This document shows, one piece after another, positions 8,130 to 14,484 of a stretch of DNA of 30,765 nt. The DNA is from an uncultured Oscillospiraceae bacterium (GTDB taxonomy: Bacteria > Bacillota > Clostridia > Oscillospirales > Ruminococcaceae). The position numbers were made by a program, and so were the translations under genes. Position 1 is the first letter of the stretch. Each line of letters opens with the position of its first letter. Under the pieces are notes generated by a model, which was given only the letters and a program-made list of their open reading frames with translations, searched no databases and was not told where the DNA came from. The stretch is from NCBI GenBank assembly GCA_900553955.1, contig USFO01000006.1, positions 1 to 30,765 on the forward strand. Reading direction: 5' to 3'.

Positions 8130-8945
8130 ATGAAATATGACGAAGCAATTGCCGCCTTGAATGGCGCGGCGGCTGACGAAATCAGGCAAAAGCTAAATGT
8201 ACTCGGAAAAAGGGAAACGCTTTCCGAGGAAGAAAGGAATGCTCTGATAAGCGAAACGGTGGGACTGCTCTTTTCTGTTTGCAAAGAGTGTAAAGATGAA
8301 GAGCTTTACAGAATGGAAAAAGCGGCAAAATGCCCTAAGGAACGGGAAGAGGAGCTTTGGGAGGACGATTTTGCACCCTTCGGCGGCGAACACATTGTGT
8401 TTACCGCGAACCCCATAACGCCATTCACAGAGGAAGCCCTTGAGTGCGGCGACAGGCTGCTGCTTTTGACCTACCGCAAGGTGGTTAGCGAAAACCCGAA
8501 GCTTGTTTTGCTTGAGGGCGTGCCGGAGGGCTCCACGGTACTCAGTATTCTTGAAAAAGAGGGGCTTTCAGAAAACGGCAGGCAAAATTATCTGAGCATC
8601 TGTGATTTTATAAGAAGCGTAACCGCAAAAGAAAATAAGGATTTCGCTCTGCTTTCACAAATCGCGGAGCTGCTTGAGGAGGAGAGCGGAGCCTCGGGCT
8701 TTTGCTTCAAATCCGGAGAAGCGGAGCACCTCGTGTTTTGGAAAGAAGAAGCGAAGATATATTACCGCTGTACGAGCAGCATTGTTTGCAGCCTTGTTTC
8801 CATAGAGGGCAAGGGCGGCGAAACAAAAGTCGAAATAAAGCCCCTTGCGCATAACGCGGGCAAAATTGAGCCGAACGAGCCTATCGAATACGAGGACTTC
8901 GGCGAGGTGGGCTGCTTCACCTTTGAAATGGCAGATTACGAATAA
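8130..8945 (+). CDS. Conserved-looking hypothetical protein, 271 aa
   Basis: I do not recognise a family. The protein is acidic and soluble with no signal peptide or membrane helix. The first 75 residues are rich in Ala, Glu and Lys and likely helical. The middle (about 100-135) has beta-like hydrophobic runs (DRLLLLTYRKVV, PKLVLLEGVPEG), and residues 190-271 look beta-rich and end in Asp-Tyr-Glu. AAGGA lies 12 nt before the ATG, inside the end of the DUF2284 gene. It shares that gene's promoter and is closed by a strong terminator, so a common function with the DUF2284 protein is plausible but unproven. Confidence 0.7.
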   Translation: MKYDEAIAALNGAAADEIRQKLNVLGKRETLSEEERNALISETVGLLFSVCKECKDEELYRMEKAAKCPKEREEELWEDDFAPFGGEHIVFTANPITPFTEEALECGDRLLLLTYRKVVSENPKLVLLEGVPEGSTVLSILEKEGLSENGRQNYLSICDFIRSVTAKENKDFALLSQIAELLEEESGASGFCFKSGEAEHLVFWKEEAKIYYRCTSSIVCSLVSIEGKGGETKVEIKPLAHNAGKIEPNEPIEYEDFGEVGCFTFEMADYE

Positions 8946-8947
8946 CG

Positions 8948-8984
8948 AAAAAAGCCCGTGCTCAAAATGAGCACGGGCTTTTTT
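8948..8984. terminator. Terminator containing GTGCTC/GAGCAC stem
   Basis: GCCCGTGCTC pairs with GAGCACGGGC around AAAAT, flanked by A6 and T7. A second hairpin, GGTGCTC AAAT GAGCACC, follows at 8999-9016 and lies 20 bases past the end of the minus-strand DUF4177 gene. Confidence 0.9.
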
Positions 8985-9037
8985 AGCATAGTAAATATGG
9001 TGCTCAAATGAGCACCGCTTTATAGTTTCACAATTTT

Positions 9038-9229
9038 TTACTCGGCTTCGCGTTCAAAAATAAGGTCGATGTCATAGAGCTTGCCGTTACTGTCCATAAG
9101 AATCGGGACATATCCGGCGTAGCGGTAGCCGTTTGCGGCGTATTCATCAATAATTTTGCGGTGTTCTTCTATTTTTGAGCCGAGAATTCCTTTGCCCACA
9201 TGGACGGAAACATATTCGTATTTCTTCAT
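9038..9229 (-). CDS. DUF4177 domain small protein
   Basis: A 63-aa soluble protein with the DUF4177 pattern: N-terminal KKYEYVSVHVG, central EEHRKIIDEYAANGYRYAGYVP and C-terminal YDIDLIFERE. Function is unknown in this family. The start is well supported by AAAGGAGGTTTTATC immediately upstream. It lies 30 nt downstream of the next minus-strand gene and may share its transcript. Confidence 0.8.
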   Translation of the reverse strand: MKKYEYVSVHVGKGILGSKIEEHRKIIDEYAANGYRYAGYVPILMDSNGKLYDIDLIFEREAE

Positions 9230-9259
9230 GATAAAACCTCCTTTGCTAAAATGGGCAGA

Positions 9260-9601
9260 TTATCTTACAAAGAAATGATTGAGGTGCTTCTTGTTGTTCA
9301 CAATACGCATTATGTAGCCCACAACAAACACGATCAGCGAGATTATTGCAATAATGTTAGTTATGGCGAGGTTAGTATCAACAAATGTAACCGAAAGCCC
9401 GAAAAGGATAAGCCCGGCGCCAACAATGGTATCTGCGCGGGCCTCGGTATCACACCACTGATTGTATTCGTCCATGTGCTTTGAGCTTTTAAGCTTTTTG
9501 GTTACTTCGTAGGGAATTGCTTTGCGGCGGCGGGTGTTTTTCGCCATTCCAAGGAACACTGCGCCCACCACTAAACCGATGGCAAGATAAATATAGTTCA
9601 T
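9260..9601 (-). CDS. Small two-helix membrane protein
   Basis: A 113-aa hypothetical protein with an N-terminal membrane helix (YIYLAIGLVVGAVFLGMA), a charged cytoplasmic stretch (about 18-55) with RRRK, and a pair of hydrophobic segments in the second half before a basic end (NNKKHLNHFFVR). I place the start at the ATG at 9601, which has GGAG 9 nt upstream; a TTG at 9616 would add five residues. No family was recognised. It is probably transcribed together with the DUF4177 gene. Confidence 0.65.
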   Translation of the reverse strand: MNYIYLAIGLVVGAVFLGMAKNTRRRKAIPYEVTKKLKSSKHMDEYNQWCDTEARADTIVGAGLILFGLSVTFVDTNLAITNIIAIISLIVFVVGYIMRIVNNKKHLNHFFVR

Positions 9602-9791
9602 AGTACATTTCTCCAAAACTTATTCATCTATATTATAGCTTAAAGTGCCGAAAAATTAAAGAGCTTTGCAGGCTTTACTTCAAAAAAATTATGGAGTGAA
9701 GCATATTTATTATATCATATTTATAATTATACAAAATTACACGAATTTAACCGTGCTTCTTGCCGCAAAGCAACAAAAATATTTTGCGCTA

Positions 9792-9820
9792 TTGCTATTG
9801 CACAAAATTCATTCTATAAT
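9792..9820 (+). promoter_or_regulatory. Sigma-A promoter of the MATE gene
   Basis: TTGCTA (9792-9797) and TATAAT (9815-9820) are 17 bp apart, about 40 nt upstream of the MATE start. The whole 9617-9860 gap is AT-rich and divergent, with no other element recognised. Confidence 0.6.
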
Positions 9821-9860
9821 TTTAATAGAGAAAACTGATGAACACAGGAAGGAGAAGGCA

Positions 9861-11222
9861 ATGTCGAAGGGAAAAAACGGCGAAGTTTTGATGACTGAAG
9901 GCTGTATATGGAAGCATATAGTAAAATTTGCGCTTCCACTGGCACTTGGATATTTGTTCCAGCAGCTTTACACCACGGTGGACAGCATCGTCGTTGGCAA
10001 CTATGTAGGAAAAGAGGCGCTTGCCGCCGTCGGAACAACTTCGCCGATAATCAACACGCTGATAGGATTCTTCTCCGGGCTTGCCACCGGCAGCGGCGTT
10101 GTAATTGCAAGAAGCTACGGCGCAGGCAACGCCAAAAAGGTCGAAAAAGCAGTACACACGTCCATTGCGGTAATTTTGGCGTTCAGCGTGGTGGCAACGG
10201 TTTTCGGCGTTTTTACGGTTCCGTATATGCTCGATATGATGAGCACGCCCGCAGATGTTTACGGCGAAGCGGAAACCTACCTTGAAATATACTTCGCCGG
10301 AGTTGCCTCCCTGATGATTTACAATATGGGCTCTGCAATTCTGCGCGCGGTGGGGGATTCCGTTCGTCCGCTGTGGTATCTTATATGCTCATCGGTCGTG
10401 AACGTTGTGTTTGATATACTTTTTGTTGGCTATATGCACATGGGCGTTGCGGGCGCCGCTTATGCGACGATTATTTCGCAGATTATTTCCTCGATACTGG
10501 TGCTCATTTCGCTTACAGTGTCGAAGGGAATGCATCGCCTTTACTGGAAGCGCTTGCACATAGACCCCGGCACATTTAAGGAAATTATTTATATCGGAAT
10601 GCCCTCGGCGCTTCAGCTTAGCATAACGGCGTTTTCAAACATATTTGTACAGTCGTACATCAATGCGTTCGGTTCATCGGTGATGGCGGGATGGTCGTCC
10701 TACATCAAAATAGACCAGTTCGTGGTAATTCCGGCGAACAGCATTTCCATGAGCATCACCACATTTGTGGGGCAGAACCTCGGTGCGTACAAGGCATACC
10801 GTGCAAATAAGGGCACAAAAATTTCCCTTGGAATTGCAGCGGCAGCAACCGCGGTTATTGTTGCGGTGCTTGTGGTGTTTGCCCCGCAGGCAATAATGCT
10901 CTTTAACCGCGAACCTGCAGTGATTGAATGCGGAACGATGCTCCTTCGGGTTATGACACCGTTCTACATAGTGTGGAGCGTGAATATGATCCTCTCCGGC
11001 TCACTCTGCGGTGCAGGCGATACGAGGATAGCAATGTACATAAAGCTGTTCTCTTTCGTAATTTTCCGTCAGATATATCTCTTTGCGGTAAGCAGAATGT
11101 TCCCGAATGTGCTTTTCGCCGTGGCAATCGGATATCCCATTGGCTGGATACTCAGCGCGGTGCTCATAACCATTTACTATATTCACAAAAATAAAGAAAT
11201 TACCGCAAGATTTTCGCGATAA
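9861..11222 (+). CDS. MATE family efflux transporter
   Basis: Inner-membrane multidrug/toxin exporter of the MATE superfamily, 453 aa, with about 12 predicted helices in two bundles. Typical features are the N-terminal IVKFALPLALGYLFQQLYTTVDSIVVGNYVG segment, the following AAVGTTSPI, and the matching second half (about residues 240-453) with PSALQLSITAFSNIFVQSYINAFG. The ATG at 9861 has AAGGAGAAGG at ideal spacing. An open frame continues 65 codons upstream but its sequence is non-coding in character and includes the promoter. The substrate cannot be inferred, although Na+ or H+ coupling is expected. Confidence 0.92.
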   Translation: MSKGKNGEVLMTEGCIWKHIVKFALPLALGYLFQQLYTTVDSIVVGNYVGKEALAAVGTTSPIINTLIGFFSGLATGSGVVIARSYGAGNAKKVEKAVHTSIAVILAFSVVATVFGVFTVPYMLDMMSTPADVYGEAETYLEIYFAGVASLMIYNMGSAILRAVGDSVRPLWYLICSSVVNVVFDILFVGYMHMGVAGAAYATIISQIISSILVLISLTVSKGMHRLYWKRLHIDPGTFKEIIYIGMPSALQLSITAFSNIFVQSYINAFGSSVMAGWSSYIKIDQFVVIPANSISMSITTFVGQNLGAYKAYRANKGTKISLGIAAAATAVIVAVLVVFAPQAIMLFNREPAVIECGTMLLRVMTPFYIVWSVNMILSGSLCGAGDTRIAMYIKLFSFVIFRQIYLFAVSRMFPNVLFAVAIGYPIGWILSAVLITIYYIHKNKEITARFSR

Positions 11223-11229
11223 CACTTTA

Positions 11230-11280
11230 AAAACCTCCCGAAAGATGCTACAATATAGGTAACTCTTAAAAGGAGGTTTT
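11230..11280 (+). promoter_or_regulatory. Inverted repeat covering the ribosome site of the DUF985 gene
   Basis: AAAACCTCC (11230-11238) is perfectly complementary to GGAGGTTTT (11272-11280), which contains the Shine-Dalgarno sequence of the next gene. RNA reading through from the MATE gene could therefore hide the ribosome site. RNA starting at a possible TACAAT -10 (11249-11254) would lack the first arm and stay open. Confidence 0.35.
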
Positions 11281-11283
11281 ATT

Positions 11284-11778
11284 TTGTATACCGGCAAATA
11301 TTTTATCGAAAAACTCGGACTTAAACAACATCCGGAAGGTGGGTATTACAGCGAATGCTACAAATCCTCCGATATAATAAACGCTTGTGCGGTGGATGAA
11401 GCCTTTAACGGCGACCGCCGCCTTTGGACCAGTATATATTTTTTGCTGAAGGATAGGGAAGTTTCCCGCTTTCATCGAATAAAATCTGACGAAATCTGGT
11501 ACTACCATTCCGGAACGCCCCTAGTTATACATATGATTACAAAGGACGGCGAGCTTAAAAGAGTGCGCCTTGGTCTTGATGTCGAAAGAGAAGAACAGCC
11601 GCAGGTGCTCGTTCCCAAAGGCTGTATTTTCGGAGCAATGATGGATGGCCCCGGATATTCCCTTGTGGGCTGCATGGTTTCTCCCGGATTTGAGTTCGGC
11701 GATTTTGAGCTGCCTTCAAGAGAAAACCTCATCCGCGAATATCCTCAGCATGAACTTGTAATTAAGCGCCTTACCTGA
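11284..11778 (+). CDS. Cupin superfamily DUF985 protein
   Basis: A 164-aa single-domain beta-barrel protein of the DUF985 cupin family. Diagnostic stretches are LGLKQHPEGGYYSECYKS at the start, TSIYFLLKDREVSRFHRIKSDEIWYYH in the middle (H60 and E65 region, where a metal site would lie), then QVLVPKGCIFGA and SLVGCMVSPGFEFGDFEL. The reaction catalysed is unknown. The start is TTG at 11284, with AAGGAGG 7 nt upstream. No terminator is evident before the convergent gene that follows. Confidence 0.85.
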   Translation: MYTGKYFIEKLGLKQHPEGGYYSECYKSSDIINACAVDEAFNGDRRLWTSIYFLLKDREVSRFHRIKSDEIWYYHSGTPLVIHMITKDGELKRVRLGLDVEREEQPQVLVPKGCIFGAMMDGPGYSLVGCMVSPGFEFGDFELPSRENLIREYPQHELVIKRLT

Positions 11779-11787
11779 ACTTAATAA

Positions 11788-12048
11788 TTACAGCAGCAAT
11801 ATTCCGACGGCAAGACCTATGCCGGCGGATATTGCCATTTTAAGCGCAAATTTTACCGTGTCCCATGTCAATATTCTGCGGCGGTATTTAAGCGCACAGG
11901 AATCGTTTGCGTATTTCTGCGCCTGATTTTCGAGCACGGAATCCGGCTCCGAACGTCGGTCGTCGCTTACGAAAAAGAGGATTTTCTCAAAATATCCGCC
12001 GTCAACATTATTTATTTCTATAATCTTTTTATTTACTCCGCGAAGCAT
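11788..12048 (-). CDS. Small tail-anchored membrane protein
   Basis: An 86-aa hypothetical protein. A charged soluble part carries an acidic SDDRRSEPDSVLENQAQKY patch. It is followed by a basic KYRRR and one C-terminal hydrophobic helix (about the last 22 residues, ending GIGLAVGILLL), as in tail-anchored proteins. The ATG at 12048 has GGAGGT 10 nt upstream; a GTG at 12060 would add four residues but overlaps that site. No family was recognised. It converges on the DUF985 gene with a gap of only 9 bases. Confidence 0.6.
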   Translation of the reverse strand: MLRGVNKKIIEINNVDGGYFEKILFFVSDDRRSEPDSVLENQAQKYANDSCALKYRRRILTWDTVKFALKMAISAGIGLAVGILLL

Positions 12049-12108
12049 AAAAAAGCGCACCTCCGTAACATAAACTTTATATGTATATTCTTTTATGTAA
12101 GGCGGCTT

Positions 12109-12390
12109 TTATTCACAAAAAACGGTAAAATTTTGCGTAACGCGGATTATACATAAGGTATATTGAGCACGCGAGCATCGTTGAAAACTTGGTGGAAAAC
12201 GTTGAAAACTCATGTTAAAGAACCCCTTGTTCATGGGAAATGCCGAAATTTCACTATGTTGAAAACCATAAAATGTAATCATACAAACAGTTTACCGCAC
12301 TTTACGCGGCAAATTTGAGCACGTTTTGAGCACCGAAATGAGCATCGGTGCTCGCGAAAAATGACGAAGTACGCATCTGCGGTGCTCAAA
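12109..12390. repeat. Repeat-rich non-coding region
   Basis: The roughly 350-bp gap 12049-12404 has no gene. It contains GTTGAAAAC at 12180-12188, 12201-12209 and 12258-12266, and the variant GTGGAAAAC at 12192-12200. It also holds four copies of GTGCTCAA or its complement (12163, 12315, 12326, 12382), and a one-mismatch DnaA box, TTATTCACA, at 12109-12117. A GAGCATC/GGTGCTC inverted pair lies at 12340-12353. The function is unknown: an operator cluster, a small RNA or a DnaA-binding locus are all possible. Confidence 0.5.
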
Positions 12391-12404
12391 ACGAAAGGGA
12401 AATT

Positions 12405-13247
12405 ATGATAGCAGAAAAGACAAACGACGGAATGAAAATAACTGACATCAGCGGGCTTTCGCTGCCGGAAACTCTGGACTGCGGGCAGTGCTTTCGCTGG
12501 AAGCCGGACGAAAACGGCAACTGGCGCGGCGCTGTTCGCGGAGTGTGCCGCAGGATCAGGCAGGAGGAGGATGGAATAACCATCCTTGGAGCGGACGAAG
12601 ACGAATTTTCCTCTGTCTGGTACGATTATTTCGACTTCGGAAGGGACTACGATGCGCTTAAAGAGGAGTTTGCACAGTGCAAAATCCTACAAGAGGCCTG
12701 CGAATTTGCGCCGGGAATCCGCGTTTTGCATCAGGAATCGTGGGAGGCATTTATAACCTTCATCATCAGCCAAAACAACAACATAACCCGCATAAAGGGC
12801 ATCGTAGAGCGCATTTGCACTGCTTTTGGCAGCGAAATTGCAGAGGGCGTGCACGCATTCCCGACGGCGGAGCAGCTTTCCTCAGCTTCTGCGGAGGAGT
12901 TCGCAAAGCTCGGCTGCGGCTACCGTGCGGAGTACCTTGTTGCCGCTGCAAGTGAAGTGAAAAGCGGCAAGCTTGACTTTGCAGCGCTTGCAAAAGCGCC
13001 CACGGCGGAAGCACGTAAGCGCCTTTTGGAGGTGCACGGCATCGGTCCGAAGGTTGCGGACTGCGTGCTGCTTTACGGGCTTGGCAAAATGGACTGCTGT
13101 CCGGCGGATGTTTGGATGAAGCGCGTAATCAGCACACTCGGCGGCAGTATGCCTGCCTGCGTTACTGGTTATGCGGGAATTGCACAGCAATTTTTGTTCC
13201 ATTATGCGCGGAATTTTCCCGAGAAATTTATGCAGGTAAAAGATTGA
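12405..13247 (+). CDS. ogg: 8-oxoguanine DNA glycosylase/AP lyase (OGG1 type)
   Basis: Base-excision repair enzyme of the OGG1 branch of the HhH-GPD superfamily, 280 aa. It removes oxidised guanine and nicks the abasic site. Visible features are an N-terminal LDCGQCFRW motif, SQNNNITRIKGIVERICTAFG (matching the NNN segment that contacts the orphan base), the helix-hairpin-helix LLEVHGIGPKVADC with catalytic Lys216, and PADVWMKR with catalytic Asp235. All key residues are present. The ATG at 12405 is chosen because AAAGGGA lies just upstream; an in-frame ATG-like codon at 12348 would translate the repeat region. No C-terminal fusion is present. Confidence 0.93.
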   Translation: MIAEKTNDGMKITDISGLSLPETLDCGQCFRWKPDENGNWRGAVRGVCRRIRQEEDGITILGADEDEFSSVWYDYFDFGRDYDALKEEFAQCKILQEACEFAPGIRVLHQESWEAFITFIISQNNNITRIKGIVERICTAFGSEIAEGVHAFPTAEQLSSASAEEFAKLGCGYRAEYLVAAASEVKSGKLDFAALAKAPTAEARKRLLEVHGIGPKVADCVLLYGLGKMDCCPADVWMKRVISTLGGSMPACVTGYAGIAQQFLFHYARNFPEKFMQVKD

Positions 13248-13360
13248 CGGCAAAATAACGAAATTTATAACAGATTGTATTATAATGTCGAAAAAGTTTT
13301 TAGTGCAGAGTACACAAATTTACCGCTTAAAATTTGTATAAAATAACGAACGACAAGACC

Positions 13361-13389
13361 TTGCAAAGAAAACGCTTTTGTTATAAAAT
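13361..13389 (+). promoter_or_regulatory. Probable promoter of fba
   Basis: TTGCAA (13361-13366) and TAAAAT (13384-13389) are 17 bp apart, about 35 nt upstream of the start codon. Further upstream TATAAT (13281-13286) is immediately followed by TGTCGAA (13286-13292), which matches the Spo0A box, but that element may be chance. Confidence 0.5.
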
Positions 13390-13425
13390 ACAAATAGAAT
13401 CTATTACAGAAAGGATTGAGTTACA

Positions 13426-14361
13426 ATGCCGCTTGTCGGAACAAAGGAAATGTTCGAAAAAGCATATAAAGAGGGCTACGCTATCGGTGCTTTCAACGTA
13501 AATAATATGGAGATTATCCAGGGCATTACCGAAGCAGCCGCCGAAGAGAGAGCGCCGCTTATTCTTCAGGTTTCCAACGGAGCAAGAAAATACGCAAAGC
13601 CCATCTACCTCAAAAAACTTGTGGAGGCAGCGGTATATGATACGGGCTTGCCCATCGCGCTGCACCTTGACCACGGCGACAGCTTTGAGCTTTGCAAGGA
13701 CTGCATCGACAGCGGATTCACTTCCGTCATGATCGATGGTTCAAAATATAATTTCGAGGATAACATCGCACTGACCAGACAGGTTGTGGAATATGCTCAT
13801 GCTCACGACATCTGCGTTGAGGGCGAGCTTGGCACTCTTGCAGGAATTGAGGACGACGTAAACGTCAGCGCCGAGGATTCCTCTTACACCAGACCCGACC
13901 AGGTCGAAGAATTTGTTGAGCGCACCGGCGTTGACTCCCTTGCCATTGCCATCGGAACCAGCCACGGCGCATACAAGTTCAAGCCAGGCCACAAGCCCAT
14001 GCTCCGCTTCGACATTCTCGAAGAAGTTGAAAAACGCCTGCCCGGCTTCCCGATAGTTTTGCACGGTGCATCCTCCGTTCCGCAGGAGTGGGTAAAGGTT
14101 GTTAACGAATTCGGCGGTCAGATGCCCGATGCCATCGGCATTCCGGAAGAGCTGCTTGCAAAGGCTGCAAAAATGGCGGTTTGCAAAATCAACATCGACT
14201 CCGACCTCCGCCTTGTTTGCACCGCATCCATCCGCGAGCATCTTGTTGAGCACCCGGATCACTTCGACCCCAGACAGTACCTCAAACCCGCACGCGAGAA
14301 CATCAAAGAATTGGTAAGACACAAAATCGTTGACGTTCTTGGCTGCAACGGCAAAGCATAA
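13426..14361 (+). CDS. fba: Class II fructose-1,6-bisphosphate aldolase
   Basis: Zinc-dependent glycolytic and gluconeogenic aldolase that interconverts fructose-1,6-bisphosphate with dihydroxyacetone phosphate and glyceraldehyde-3-phosphate. The 311-aa length suits the class IIB group. Motifs include YAIGAFNVNN, ALHLDHG (catalytic D82, zinc ligand H83), CVEGELGTLAG, AIGTSHGAYK (zinc ligand H180) and IVLHGASSVP (zinc ligand H213). AAAGGATTGAG precedes the ATG. It is transcribed alone and closed by a strong terminator. Codon use is more biased to preferred codons than its neighbours, as expected for a highly expressed gene. Confidence 0.96.
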   Translation: MPLVGTKEMFEKAYKEGYAIGAFNVNNMEIIQGITEAAAEERAPLILQVSNGARKYAKPIYLKKLVEAAVYDTGLPIALHLDHGDSFELCKDCIDSGFTSVMIDGSKYNFEDNIALTRQVVEYAHAHDICVEGELGTLAGIEDDVNVSAEDSSYTRPDQVEEFVERTGVDSLAIAIGTSHGAYKFKPGHKPMLRFDILEEVEKRLPGFPIVLHGASSVPQEWVKVVNEFGGQMPDAIGIPEELLAKAAKMAVCKINIDSDLRLVCTASIREHLVEHPDHFDPRQYLKPARENIKELVRHKIVDVLGCNGKA

Positions 14362-14380
14362 TTCCTTCTATACATTATAT

Positions 14381-14406
14381 AAAAGCGCCGCTATTGCGGC
14401 GCTTTT
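14381..14406 (+). terminator. Terminator of fba
   Basis: AAAAGCGCCGC pairs with GCGGCGCTTTT around a TATT loop and ends in a T tract, 20 nt after the fba stop. Confidence 0.9.
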
Positions 14407-14441
14407 ATGTTCGTAAAACTATTTTAACTTGCCGCAAATCA

Positions 14442-14450
14442 TGCTATAAT
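14442..14450 (+). promoter_or_regulatory. Extended -10 promoter of the GTPase-NYN gene
   Basis: TGCTATAAT is an extended -10 element (TG, one base, TATAAT) with only a poor -35 (TTTTAA at 14422-14427, 17 bp away). Transcription would start near 14456, giving a leader of about 30 nt without a strong Shine-Dalgarno site. This hints at modest expression. Confidence 0.55.
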
Positions 14451-14484
14451 AGTAGCAGAACACACGAAAGTTGAAGCCATAGAT

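Noticed and set aside
9666..9860. N-terminal extension of the MATE protein
   Set aside because: The open frame covers AT-rich promoter DNA with TATAAT. The ATG at 9861 has an excellent ribosome site and matches the family N-terminus.
12061..12404. Chromosomal replication origin
   Set aside because: Only one near-match DnaA box is present and no dnaA, dnaN, rpmH or other origin-linked gene lies nearby. It is kept only as a motif-rich region.
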